64,000 nucleotides of DNA from Lumnitzera littorea (lineage: Eukaryota > Streptophyta > Magnoliopsida > Myrtales > Combretaceae), in the NCBI GenBank assembly GCA_024138015.1, contig JAMXBB010000009.1, positions 14,154,263 through 14,218,262 of the forward strand, written 5' to 3'. Positions 13,001-24,764 of the stretch are shown piece after piece (the first letter of the stretch is position 1; each line of letters begins with the position of its first letter). The position numbers and the translations under genes are program-made. The notes beneath the pieces are model-generated. The model was not told the origin of the DNA. It ran no database searches and saw nothing but the letters and a program-made list of their open reading frames with translations.

Positions 13001-13899
13001 ACCAATTCTTCCTAGATAGGCACTTATAAGCTACCTTTAAGGTTAGCTCCCTACTTACTTCATCTAACCACGTGCAACAATCTTATCCTTTATCCTCCTC
13101 TACAATCATAACTTATCTAAGATTTCCCTTTATTTCATCATTTTGGGGATACCCCACTGTGTCTTCATTTTAGGAGTTTGGCCCTCTCCATACCTATCTC
13201 ATAGTAAGCTTGTCATTGTACTTATTTATGGGCCCATAAAGCCAACTCCCAAGCAATACCTCTTTTTTCTAAGCATCCTTTTCAATCTTAATCCTCTTTA
13301 TAGCCCAGTCATCAATCTAGTTGATCGCTTTAGTCAACTACTTAGCTATTTTTAAACCATTCCTCACCTTAGGGCGTCTAACGTTTAGCTTATATTTCTA
13401 CTTAGACAGATGGGTCTAGAGTACATTTTTTGTTCTAATTTGCCAAGTTATTATGGTAACATTTGTTTTTATTTCGCTTTTTTAGATCCAGCACTTGAAG
13501 TCCTCTAAATTCCTTATGCAACTTCACCTTTTCCTGGTTAATCCAATAGATTTTCCGTGACTCATCTGAAGATCTCTAAAGGAAGTCCTAATGTACTTTT
13601 TCTAACTTCTAGGCAATGCTTTATAGGAGAGGTATTGCTTGGAAGCAATAGTTTGCGATACTCTCCAATACAGATGAGAGGAGCATTGTCTAGCTAACAT
13701 ACTTAAAAGCTTGGATTTCCATCTTATAGGTTTCATTCTAGTTTTTTCAAGTAGAAAATTGAAATCATTCACCTTTAGATTTCTTCCTTACTTAACTAGT
13801 ATGCCCAAGTACCTTCCCATATCCGCATCTTTCTTGATCTTGAATAAGTTGCAAATCTTTTCTTTCAAGTCCTTGGAGTGTTTCTTGAGAAAATGCAAC

Positions 13900-14700
13900 A
13901 GGATTTATTAAAGTTCACTTTCTACCTTGATAATGAGCATAAACACTCAATTGTTTCTAGGATGGTTTTTGCGTTTTCTTCTAATGCTTTACCCATGAGT
14001 AATAGATCATTCACGAAAAATAAATGAGAAAGCTTAACATCTATATTCTGAAAATTTAAAGGCACCCACTTCGCCTCCTCCACCAGTAGGTGTATCATCT
14101 TATTGAAAGCTTCCACAACAAAAATGAACAAATACGAAGACATAAGGTTTCCCTAATGTAAGCCCCTACTAGGTCTAAGTTCCTCCATCATTGCTCCACT
14201 TAAGATAATGTGATAGTCGACTGAAGCCAGGCATGATCTAATAAGCTTTATCCATGAATTCGGAAAATTTAAACTCACCAACATAATTTGGACAAGGTCC
14301 CATTCTACCTGGTCATAGGATTTTTCCAAGTCGAGTTTGATCACCATCGACTGTTTTTTACTCGTTTTCCTATCCAAAAAGTTTAGAACTTCTTAGAAAA
14401 TAAGAATATTATATCTTGCATTTTAGCCTATAATGAAACTAGATTGTTCTAGGCTAATAATATAATTTAGGAGTGGCTTAACCCTATTAACCAACAACAT
14501 ACTAATGATCTTATAAACTGTTGAGCAAAGGCTAATAGGTTTGAAATCCTAACCCCATTAGCACCTAACACCTTCGGGATAAGGACAATTAAAGTTTTGT
14601 TAATCTCCAAAGGAACTAGACTATTTTTTAAGATTACAGTAACATCATGGTGATCGTTTTCCCAACAATATCCTAGCAATTCTTAAAAAACTCAGTATGG
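13900..14700 (-). pseudogene. LINE ORF2: reverse transcriptase core
   Basis: Three minus-strand fragments read in the expected RT order. At 14467-14679 is the NKTLIVLIPK block that precedes the RPI-type motif. At 14153-14377 is VIKLDLEKSYDQVEWDLV, which contains the first catalytic Asp, followed by a PSRGL block. At 13922-14143 is the region equivalent to the FADDLLLF motif, here HLFFVNDLLLMG. In this copy the first Asp of the catalytic DD pair is Asn (VND), so the active site is lost even without the surrounding stops and frameshifts. The family is the plant L1-type non-LTR RT. Confidence 0.9.
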
Positions 14701-15583
14701 AACCTATCGATGCTAAGGGCTTTATTATTGTTGATGCTCCAAAGAGCTTTTTTAATATCCAACTTTGTCCAAGCTTTATCAAGGAAGCTCTTTTCTAAAT
14801 CAGAGATACACTTCCACCCACTAATCTAGCATGATGGATTACTTAGTACTACTACTCACTCTGAGGTGTAAAAATGCTTGAAGAAATTAATGAATTATTG
14901 TTTTACACCTTCTAAGCTAGAGACCTACTTGCCCACAATATCAAAAATCCCAACAACTTTGTATTTTTCCCTTCTAGCGATCATATTAGCATGAAAAAAT
15001 TTCATATTTTTCTCCTTGTCAATAAGCTAGGTAGATCTAACTTTGGTAACCCAAAGCTTCTCTTCTTGCGTAACAACCTAGTTAAGCTCCTTTCTTAGAG
15101 AAATTTCCTTATCATTTAGCACCTAGGAAGGTCTAGAGTAAATCTGTTCCTGGACTCTTTTCATGTTGGCCTCAATCACCTTTTTCTTCATTGGTATAAT
15201 TCCAAAAACATCCTTGTTCTACTTTTTAAGGACTTTAGTGAAAGAGTCAACATTGTTCGAGTATTTGAAATCTAGTTAAACTCATGCTTTCATTACCATG
15301 TCCTTAAAAGAGGGGTGGTCCAGCCACATTGGTTGGAAACAAAAAGGTCACAATTCTTTCGATTCAACTCCTACTAAAGGATGGGTATTCAAAAAGATCA
15401 AGAAGTTATTAGAGTGAGAGGACAAGAGATGTATCACTCCTGTTTTCAGAAAGAGATGCCTCCACTCATAGTTAGTGTAGGCTCTATCCAACTAGGATTG
15501 TATTAAATCACAAATATACTTCGACCTTTTAGACTAAGTAAATCTTGAGCCAACAAAGCCTAAATCTACCATTTGATAAACAT

Positions 15584-16130
15584 TCATACAGTACTAATAC
15601 CTTTTAGCTCTACTTTGGTTAATATTATGCGTCCCCACTTTTCACTACTAATTAGAACTTCATTAAAATCTCTAGTCATCATCCGCGGACCCCTAACACT
15701 TTTGGCACATTCTGTTAACTCATCGCAAAGCAATGTCCTCTCCTCAAACCTAGTACTAGCATAAATGGCATAAAAGTACCATAAAGGAGAACAGTTACAT
15801 ACCTGTAATTCTAGGAGACCATGTTGACGTAAAATGGTGCGCTCATGTACTATGATGTCATTTGTGCTCCAAAGTACAATGATTGCCCCGTTCATACCTT
15901 TCATACCTTCTGCTTCAGAGTAAGCAAGCCTTTTGAAATTTAAGAAAACCGAAAGAATCTCTGCTGCCGCAACACTCATCTTCATCTCAGTGAGAATCAT
16001 CTCAGTGAGAAGAACAACTTGCAATTCATATTGGGTCACCAAATATCGTATTGCCCTTCAACGACCCTCCGAGTTAGCGCCCTTTGCATTACGTGCCAGA
16101 AACTTGAAGGGTTTTGGTGACATTAAGGAC
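15584..16130 (-). pseudogene. LINE ORF2 N-terminus: APE-type endonuclease
   Basis: ORF2 appears to begin around 16110, where the frame reads FKFLARNAKGANSEGR, the equivalent of the usual plant start region (FLAWNCRG). After a break, a 152-codon frame (15584-16042) continues with VLLTEMILTEMKMSVAAAEI, an IIVLWSTNDIIVHE block equivalent to GGIWLLW, YASTRFEERTLLCDEL, and RDFNEVLISSEKWGR, equivalent to the GDFNEI...EK.GG motif. The endonuclease nicks target DNA before reverse transcription. Gly-to-Arg before DFNE and several breaks indicate decay. Confidence 0.88.
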
Positions 16131-17319
16131 GATAAGGTATCATTCATCTCCAGGTTCATCATGGAGATCATAATTTTGTAGTATAAGTCACGAGAGAAGT
16201 CTGGATGTTTTTGCTCAACATCCATCTTCCACAGGAGCGGCCTGAACGTAGTCATGAGGATCATCATCTACATTTCCCATGAGGTTAGTAGCCCTTGTTT
16301 CTGCTAGTCCTTCATGAGGTACACGGTAGAGGGCACCCGATGAATGTCCGGCAGAAAGAAGATGCCCATCATCACCCTTTCCACTATAAGTATGCAAATC
16401 CATTCCATCATATTCAAAATCTTTTCTCTCGTTAAGTCCTCCCAAAATATAGGCATCTTCATTGCTAGAGTTCCCTCCATGGTTCTAATGATAAGCCTCT
16501 CTCCTTGCCGATAACGTTGCACCTCCGGTGAAAGAGTCCAGAAGATGATTTCTGGGATACGCTCCTTTTTCCATTGTGTTTCTGTCATCACAATCCCTTT
16601 GACTTCCACTACTACTCGCCCTAAAAATAAATCTGTTTGCACCTCCCACACTCGTAGATCTAAGTGACTCTATGGGTCATGTGAGGTGCAATGAAGAATT
16701 TGGAGATGTAGGTCCGCTTCCAATAATGGGGCTATTCTTCCATGCAATTCTTTTAGTTTCTTACAAGTTTCTGTTTTGGTGAGATTTTTGGGGAGGGATG
16801 TTTTCCCTATTTGATATGTCAAAAGAAATCTCTGAATGATCCTAATCCTTTTTATTTTTCTTTAAGGCGTTATGAAGCTCGAGAAAACCAGACAGGCGCA
16901 ACTGTCCATAAGTAGAGTTATGACTTTTATTGAATACTTTTCCTACCGTACTATCTATACCATTTTCGCTGACCAGTGTAGCCTTTCCCTTTGCAGCTTT
17001 ATCTCCTTAGCCAACTGCATTAAATGGTGCCTTTTGCCTTTTTTTTTTTTTTTGTTAGGGTAGCTTTTTATTAATTACTTTGATCCAGTCTCCGTAAGGT
17101 GATTTCTAGCTATTGTTCTCACTCTTTTCAACAACTCCTTTAATGTCAATTTGCTGATTGGTCACATCCTTCAGTGACTGTACTTTACTTCCATCCCCTT
17201 TACCAACTTCCTCCAAATGAGTATTTCCTTGGGGTGCTGATGTACCAGAGGGGCTATCCGACAACTTCTCCATTGGGGGTTCATTAACATTCCTTGATGG
17301 GCATCTGGAGTTGTTGTGA

Positions 17320-18156
17320 TTTATTCAACCACAATTACTACAGAAGGTCGGGAGATCCCTGTACTGTATTTTAAAAGGTCTATGGTTAATAATTATCATA
17401 TGCTTTAAAGGGGCTTCCATATCTATTTGTACACAAATACGTGCAAACCATTTTCTCTCTAGACTCACAATAAAAAAAATCAAAACATAGCACCAGGCTA
17501 ATCTTCTCTCCAATGACGAATCGGTAGGGGTGAAAAATGTTCAATTGGTAGGCCTAAAATATGAAATAGAAATCTGGTTCCCATTTCTTCAATGCCAAAT
17601 AGTGCCTGTTAATAAACCACATACTATTTCAAATAATCCACTAAAAGTTTGTTGCATTAACTATCGAGATCAGATAAAAACCCGCTCATGCATAAATGAG
17701 TTTAAAACTAATAAGACCACGCCATAGTCTATTTAAGCATGCCCAAAGAATCTTATAACCTGAGTTCAGCCCCATCACTTTTGCAAAAAGGGCATTTTGC
17801 TAAGGAGCATGCAGAATTTTCTTTTCAAATTTCGAAAAATTGACATAACAAACTCCTGATTTGGCCTTTCCATTTAGAGGTTCTTGTTCCCCATGAGATA
17901 CAACGTCTTCTTCATCGTGATCCATTGATAAACCAGAATTTGGAGAACTTAGGCAGTATTTCATCGCCATCGTATCTAGAAATGAGATCTTATTTGATAC
18001 TCCATGAGATTGGTTAAACGAACTCGTATTCATTTTCGATACTTTTTCCTGTTCATCAACGGCAAGCCTTTTCTTCCTTATGTGGAGAAGGCCTTCATCA
18101 TCTTCCTTTGACACAAGCTTGCTGCTAGGGTTAGGGTTTTCTAGGGAAGAAACCAT
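17320..18156 (-). pseudogene. LINE ORF1: DUF4283/zinc-knuckle RNA-binding protein
   Basis: The likely start is the ATG at 18156, 14 bp inside the element. The first 118 codons (17800-18156) are hydrophilic, with an acidic run (DHDEEDVVSHGEQE). After a frameshift, 17325-17513 reads RKWFARICVQIDMEAPLKHM then IIINHRPFKIQYRDLPTFCS and NCG, the end of DUF4283 and the start of the zf-CCHC_4 knuckle of plant L1 ORF1 proteins. ORF1 protein packages the element RNA. The remaining part of ORF1 (about 16200-17300) is too decayed to follow confidently. Confidence 0.85.
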
Positions 18157-18170
18157 CGTGCCTTTTTATG

Positions 18171-18187
18171 TTACTTAAGAAATGAAG
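18171..18187. repeat. target-site duplication of the LINE, right copy
   Basis: Perfect 17-bp match to 11889-11905, abutting the 5' end of the LINE. Confidence 0.95.
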
Positions 18188-18284
18188 TTGGTTGATTGAG
18201 ATAATCATGTCTTTATTCAATCAATTGTAATATTAAAGTATGTGATACACATCGACATAGAGATAAAGATGTAATAAGTACCTT

Positions 18285-18710
18285 TGCCTCAACTTTTATC
18301 AATTTAGTATATAAAGTTTTATTTTTTATTATTTAGAATTTATACTTTCAGTTTTGTTATAATTTAGTATCTCGGTTAGTAGATACCTTTTTTTTTTTTT
18401 TTTGCCAAGTTAGTCGATAATTTAACATGCATTTATTTTTGCCGATATGACATGCACTTGACCCGCATGAGTAGAAGTATAGTTACATAGGTGTTACATC
18501 GTCAAAAGTAAACATCTATAATAATAACTACTAATGGAGAAAATAAATTGCAAATACTAAATCTTAGAAAAAAAAATATAACAGTTTAGACACTAAAGTG
18601 ACAAAAGTTAAAGTAACATACAGACTAATTTATCAAAAATTAATAGTACAAATACTTATGATGCCTATAACAAAGAAATTGTCTAAAGTAAACATCTATA
18701 ATAATAACTC
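18285..18710. repeat. decayed interspersed repeat (MITE-like)
   Basis: AT-rich segment with loosely complementary ends (CAACTTTTATCAATTTAGTAT against the complement of the stretch near 18610-18650) and an internal poly(T). A similar layout recurs at about 36490-36800, suggesting one family. A 25-bp direct repeat lies at 18505-18529 and 18685-18709. Ends are not defined. Confidence 0.4.
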
Positions 18711-19143
18711 CTAGCATTATTTAACAACAAAAAAACTAAGCGATTAAAACTGCATCAACTTTTGGAGGTTTCTTTTGGTTTATTTATCTATACCTTCTTT
18801 ACATGACTGTAACTGTCTAATCCAAAGGCATCACCCGGCATTACTAGTTTGGTATATGTGTATCACATTACATTACTATTTAGTTATCATTGTTATTACA
18901 ATCACTTCCTTTCCTTTTATATTTTATCCTTTTCCTTTCCTTTCCTCTATTCATATAACTTAGATATATATATATTACCATCCATCATATTACAAATTTG
19001 AGGAAATGAAATCGGAATTAAATTAGATCAATCATGTCAAAACCAATACTTGTATTACTAGACTACAACAGTCTTGATAAAATGTAATTACGTATATTAA
19101 ATTGCAAAAGGTGACATGATTATACCATACATAAAGCATGGTT

Positions 19144-19476
19144 GGCGAACAATCAATTTCCTAGACATTGCATTTGTCAAGAAGGGTGATCACTATCACA
19201 CATATTGCCGGATTCCAGTTGAATTCGTCTAATATCGCTGACACTCCTAAATCATATGTCAAAAGCCTTCCTAACCAGAACACTGCTTGTAATGCCATGT
19301 GTTGCAAAGAGTAAGGAGGTAATGATGCAAGGGAACAAATGAAACAGTTGAAGTCGTAATCGTTTTCAAAAATTTAGCCTAGCAAAGCCATCGCTATTGC
19401 TTGGACTAAAATCAAGACAACCAATATGGAGTAGATGTTCTCAAAGAACACCCTGAAGGAATACAAAGTTGGCTAA
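19144..19476 (-). pseudogene. unidentified membrane-protein-like reading frame
   Basis: On the minus strand a frame of about 105 codons has a single internal stop. It contains a hydrophobic stretch (IYSILVVLILVQAIAMALLG), a middle part DYDFNCFICSLASLPPYSLQ, and a second hydrophobic part ending ICVIVITLLDKCNV. Composition suggests two or three membrane segments. I do not recognise the family. It sits just downstream of Ty3/gypsy pol fragments on the same strand but does not resemble any retrotransposon domain. It may be an exon of a captured or broken host gene, or chance. Confidence 0.35.
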
Positions 19477-19570
19477 TAGTATTTATTGTTGTAAACACTA
19501 TACTCAATACTCATAATGCACATAAAGTTTATCAAGAGAACTTTATTAAGAAAATAGTATTAATATACCT

Positions 19571-20298
19571 TAAGTACACAGCGAGATGAATATCCATTGT
19601 TGATGGCATGTCTCATACCAAGTTACAATACCTTTTTTTTTTTCTCTATCTCTCTCCCTCTCTTTCTCTATGATTTTGAAGCTGTTTCTCAAGAGATTTT
19701 TCTATTATTAATATTTTTTTCTTTTTTGTTTTTTAGTTGTATTCTATCCTTAGTATTGATAAGTTTGCTTTTATATACTTTTTAGAAGTTTTGTTTCAGC
19801 TATTAACTAATTTCTTATCTTACCGTTAATTCTAAAAGAAAAAGTGAAATAACTAAAACAAACAAAAGTTACGTATATACATGTATACAGATATATATAT
19901 ATATATATATATAGGTAGCTTAAAAAAATAAATAAAAGGAATGGAAATGGAAAATGTAAGGTTTTTGGTTCAATAATCAACTCATTTCACCCACTAATTT
20001 TTCAATATTTGATTTTTGAAAATAGGATATCTAAAAGAGCATATCTAAGAGGGGTTGATTCATCCTTAAGATGAATTTGATGTTTATGGCAACGATGAAA
20101 GAGTTACAAGCTCGTCTAGATATTTGCACAATAGCTTCTAAAGCTGTGTTATTGGTAGGATGAAGAGAAAAATTCTCATATGAGCTATTAAACTCAGAAA
20201 CATAGACTACATAACCAATAGTCTATTTGTACTTACTTTGAAATAGCTTTGTTGGTCTTTGATTTTATCTTATCTCCTCTAAAATTGAAAGACATCAT
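19571..20298 (-). pseudogene. Ty3/gypsy pol fragment (protease-RT linker), copy 1
   Basis: Minus strand. Near 20230-20298 the frame reads MSFNFRGDKIKSKTNKAISK, equivalent to the linker after gypsy protease. At about 20000-20070 it reads QIHLKDESTPLRYALLDI then EKLVGEMS, equivalent to the start of gypsy RT (HRI.L..G..PV..RPYRYP...EIEKLV.EM). A further block LLNQKPYIFHFHSFYLF matches the next RT segment (I.PS.SPFSSPVLLV). The non-coding half (19571-19950) is shared with copy 2 at 20866-21550, so pol plus flank was duplicated together. Confidence 0.65.
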
Positions 20299-20865
20299 TA
20301 GAGCTTCATAATTTAGTTTTCAACCATTATACACAAAAAACAATGTTAGTTTTTTTAAGCAGAAAAATATAGTAATCAAACATAAACTTTTGATGTTATA
20401 TCATTAATTTGATGTTTCTCCAAATTCCACTATAAGAAATTCAAGTTTTGGTAATGAGATATTGTGGGAAAATACTTTTTGTGGCAATTTTTTTCCTCTA
20501 ATTTAATGAGTTAGTCATTGCAAACAAGGTACATAAATTTTTTTTCTTTTTTTAACTATTGGAATGACATTTTACATCACAAAAATATATAGAAAAAATT
20601 CCATGTATTTTGTTCTTTAAATATAAAAATCAAAGAAAACATTATTTATAACAAAAAAATATTAACAAGAAACCGATATATAATAATAAAAAATTATAAA
20701 TTATCAAAAGCCACTAATAAAAAGATGGTAACAAAATATCATTGAAATAAGGAAAAAAATAATTTAGTAGAAATAGCATTTTATCATAATATTTCAATAT
20801 CAAAACATAAATTTCTTATAGTACTAATGACTCCACTTTGGCTTCCAACCTCTTAAAATATTTTA

Positions 20866-21550
20866 AGTTCATAGCAAGATAAATATCGATTGTTGATGGC
20901 ATGTCTCATGCTAAGTACTCACTAAGAGAAGTTTCTACGGTACGCTTTTTGGTCCATCTCTCCCTCTCTTACTAGATTTCAAAACCGTTTCTCAAAAGTT
21001 CCCTATGCCCCCCGCCTCGCTTCTTTTTAGTTATATTATGTTTGATAAGTCTACCTTTATATACTTTCTAAAGATTTTGTTTCAACTACCAAGTTTATTC
21101 CAAATCAAAAGGTGAAATAATTAAAACAAATAAAAAATGTGTATTATATATAAATGGAAAAGAAGTAACTAACTTTGAAAATAAATAAAAGGAATGTAAA
21201 TGGGAAATATAAGGTTTTTGGTTCAATAAACAACTCATTTCACTCACTAATTTGGAAATGCGATATTTGGAAGGGTGTATCTAATAGGGGTTGATTCATC
21301 TTTAAGATGAATTTGATGTTGAACATTGATTAGGTGGTAATGATAAAAGAGTTGCAAACTCTTTTTAGAAATTTGCCAAATACTTTCTAAAACTATATTA
21401 TTGTTAGTATCAATGGAATAATTCTCACATGAGCTAGTAAACTACAAAAATATGTTACTTAGCCAATGGTTTGTCTGTTATTTTCTTCAAAACAACTTTG
21501 TTGCCCTTTAATTTTATTTCTTCTCCTTTGAAATTGAAAGACATTATTTT
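20866..21550 (-). pseudogene. Ty3/gypsy pol fragment (protease-RT linker), copy 2
   Basis: Same segment as 19571-20298, shifted by roughly 1.3 kb and clearly diverged. The linker reads MSFNFKGEEIKLKGNKVV and the RT start reads QIHLKDESTPIRYTLPNI. Unlike copy 1 it joins directly to the protease fragment at 21590-21799, so it is the copy that belongs to the gag-protease relic upstream. The conserved text GTTGATGGCATGTCTCAT marks the shared non-coding end in both copies. Confidence 0.65.
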
Positions 21551-21589
21551 TATTAGGACTAACTCCTTACATTAAAAAAAAAAAAAACC

Positions 21590-21846
21590 TTAATAAAGTA
21601 TTTTACGGTAAAATTTTGCTACCATAGTGCACATTTTTTGTACTTTTCTCTTACATGTCAAATACATACCATTTTCCATCATTATTTTAAAATGAGTTGC
21701 CATGACAATAAATCCAAATTGTTTTGCCACTATTGGTTTAATTAAATTATGAGTACTTTCGAAATTCAATAATATGAATACATTCTTTTTCTTTGACATT
21801 TTCCACTAATCTAAAAATTTTAGAGCAAATACTTAAGTTATAGCAT
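21590..21846 (-). pseudogene. Ty3/gypsy aspartic protease remnant
   Basis: The minus-strand frame reads NVFILLNFESTHNLIKPIVA followed by KQFGF...MMENGMYLTCKR. It matches the gypsy protease layout VLIDSGSTHNF(I/L) ... V.NG..L.C. The catalytic D-S-G is replaced by N-F-E, so it could not be active. The upstream part of the same protein (gag and zinc knuckle) lies at 24765 and higher, separated by the solo LTR at 21852-24757. Confidence 0.75.
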
Positions 21847-21851
21847 GATAG

Positions 21852-24757
21852 TATAACGCCTCGTGACCCTAAATGGGTATTACAACATACCACATATCCT
21901 AGCTAACCTAGAATATGTTAAGGCTTTTAAGTCCATAAATAAAAAACATAAAAGAATCATACCACAAATAATACATATAAATCATAAAGTAGTGGGTAGT
22001 TGCATTAACTCATAACCTCATAAAAACCTAAAATATTTAATAGCGTTGAGAAGCGTATCAACTCATAACCAAATGCAATAAACAAGTCAAGTAACTAAAT
22101 CCTCAGATATCAAAAAAGGATTCCATCTCCGCAAAAGGATGTAACCTCAACATAACATAAACTCCAATAAAACAGAAAATAACCATATAATAGTAATAAA
22201 AGTACTTGACTCCATTCTCCTTCTAGATGTCATCAACATATGTCTCTTCATAAATAAGGTAGTCCTCAGATTTAGTACTTGAAGAAGAAAAGAATGAGCT
22301 GAAGCCTAGTATGGGTGCACAAAACACATACACAAGCTAAGCCCAATCATTCACATGCAAAAATACAGATATAACAGAATAAAACAAATAGCAGTTTAAT
22401 TATCTTATATTAGGCCAACAAACAGTAAAGAGGTATTCATAACCCACCACACCTGATCTTTATCCATATGCATAGATAAATATAAATATACGTTTTCCTT
22501 TTTAAGTTCAAAGTCCAAAGTTCAGAACTTAATATTCTAACTACGTCATCCCATGTGAAAGTCCACTAGGGAAATCCCGTACATGATCAGCAGTTGCTCC
22601 TCTAAGGAACTGCCACTACAGGATTAGTGAGTCCCTAGAGCCAATAGGTCAAGCAAAATCAATAAAATCAATCAGGATTAGGCCAAATGTAAATTTAGTT
22701 CATTTTGATTATTAAGTCTTATTAAGCATAAATAACAACTAAGCACCATATACTTGGAATCACTTCAAAATTGAAAATAGGACTCTAACCTCACAACCTG
22801 AGCAAAAGCTCAGACCTTAACAAGGGAAACTGAACACCACGAATCTAAATGAAAAACAAGTAATACGTTAACCTTTAAAGCACTCTAAAACTAAGTCCTA
22901 CTTAGAAGTTCTATAAATCTATAATTTATCTAATCAAGGTCTTGAAAGAAATCGTTGAATCAAAAATAATTCCAGAGTAGAAATAGAATATAATACGATT
23001 AAGCCAAAAAATTGATATAACTATATAAGATCGTTTATTTATAGTAAACTGTAAAATACGTTATATATATCTATATATATATATAAGAAAATATAAAGTG
23101 GATACATGATTAGAGTATCAAAATATGTAGATTATCGAATCGATATAGTAAATAAATAATACGTACTTAATTAGAAAATAGTATGATTCGTAGAATTCCA
23201 TAAGGAATGACATAATAATAGTCGACATATAAAATGAACATACTATGCATAATATAATATGCTATACATTTATAATACTAATGTAATAAAATACTTAAGT
23301 CACAATACCATCAATATCAATAATAAAACATACTAATAATAAAATAATATCATAGTAAACCAAATCGACACTCGGAACTTATGTAAAATAATATCATTAC
23401 CATATTCTATAATAAAACAGAAAAGAGTGACCCAACTTGAATATAACATAAAAGAGAAATTCGGCCTCAACATATATATATATATATAACCAATACTCTG
23501 AATTACGATAAAATATATTTAACGGTAACTTTTATATAAAATAATACTATATAACATGATAATTGAATAATTTATTAGTAGTAATCGAATACTAATAAAT
23601 ACTTATTTCCTCACTAACAACAGAATATAATAAATAAAATTAATACCCTAAATATATGGTACTAAACAAGAGATTGAAAAGGCTCATGAAATACAACCGA
23701 GATGCGAGCACCGGATGATAACAAATGAGAACCTAACATAAACAACAATACAGAAATTATACTCAAATAATTAATTAATAACATTTATTGAGTTAATTTG
23801 AAACTTGTAGAGTGATACCCAACTGAGAGTGAAAAGTCAATTTGAATTTCAAACGACCTGCTTAAAAATTGGATTAAAGGGAATGTTGTTAAATAGAGCT
23901 TCGCAATTGAGTTGGTCTGACGCAATGGAAGTCAAAAGGAAAAAGAAATATAAGTAAAGAATGCCTAAAGGAGTGAAGGAGATTAGAGATTGGGAGGAGG
24001 CTAGGGGGTTTTCACAAGCGTGAGAAGAGGACAACTTCAGATGTGTAGCTTTTTCGCTATCTAACACTGATGAGAGAAAAGAAAAAAAATAATCAAAGGC
24101 TTCAAAATTTGCAAGGTATGATGAGAGTGTAGGGGTGGGGCTAAGTGAGAGAGAAATGGAGTCAAGAGAGAGAGACAAAGGAGTGACGAGGAAGAAGGGA
24201 ATTGGGAAATGGACAAGGAGGAGTTCGAATTGAAGATTAGGGGAGAGGAAAAAAAGAAAAGGATGCCAAGAGAGAAAAGCAATGATGAGCTGAAAGAGAG
24301 TAAGTGAGAGTCGAGAGAAAGAGAGAAGAATTTACGACTGGGGAAAAAGAATTAGGGTAAGGGTAAGGTAGATCCTTCTAAAATTTTTGTAGTATTTAGG
24401 ATGGTGTGTATATAGAAAAGAAATAAAGAATTAATTAAATAAGAATATATATATATATTATTTCGAATAATAACTCATATATAAAAATATTGTAATGTAA
24501 AGTACTAATAAAATTCTTATACCCCATACATAAAATAAAATTGAATATGCTTAATATATATGTAAAATAAGGATTTTAAAATAAGCAAATCGAGCCTTTA
24601 ATTTTGATTTCTATAATAGAGAAAATGCTTAGAATGAAATTGGAATTACATAAAGTTTATTAAAATGAGTAACTAACTACTAATAAGCGATTTCTAACAA
24701 TATTAACTTAGAGGATTTACAATTTTATTAAATCATTAGACTAACTGGAGTGTTTTA
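21852..24757 (-). mobile_element. solo LTR (2.9 kb) inserted into a Ty3/gypsy relic
   Basis: GATAG flanks both sides (21847-21851 and 24758-24762). On the minus strand the segment starts TAAAACACTCCAG and ends GGGTCACGAGGCGTTATA, resembling Ty3/gypsy LTRs of the type TGTAACAC...TTACA with terminal TG/CA mutated to TA. Internal text typical of such LTRs is visible, e.g. GGGCTTAGCTTGTG and GCACCCATACTAGGC (minus strand, about 22300-22345). No coding domains occur inside. The flanks both belong to one gag-protease reading direction, which is interrupted exactly at the GATAG duplication. A purine/pyrimidine-rich tract lies at 24120-24350. Confidence 0.75.
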
Positions 24758-24764
24758 GATAGTT

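Larger units (their letters stand above)
11906..18170 (-). mobile_element. full-length, decayed plant L1-type LINE retrotransposon (6.3 kb)
   Basis: The element reads on the minus strand from 18170 to 11906. It ends in a 13-A tail (11907-11919) and is enclosed by a perfect 17-bp target duplication, the hallmark of target-primed reverse transcription. Domain order matches plant L1: ORF1 with a DUF4283/zinc-knuckle protein, then ORF2 with endonuclease, reverse transcriptase, zf-RVT and RNase H. Only about 14 bp precede the first ATG of ORF1, so the 5' UTR is very short or slightly truncated. Stops and frameshifts throughout make it non-functional. It is the longest LINE possible here and clearly not 5'-truncated like most LINE copies. 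Confidence 0.93.

Noticed and set aside
16215..16651. Overlapping minus-strand frames in the LINE
   Set aside because: They are alternative frames through the decayed ORF1/ORF2 junction; no separate protein is indicated.
23849..24282. Ser/Leu/Phe-rich minus-strand frames of up to 109 codons
   Set aside because: They come from a pyrimidine-rich tract within the solo LTR and lack any conserved pattern.
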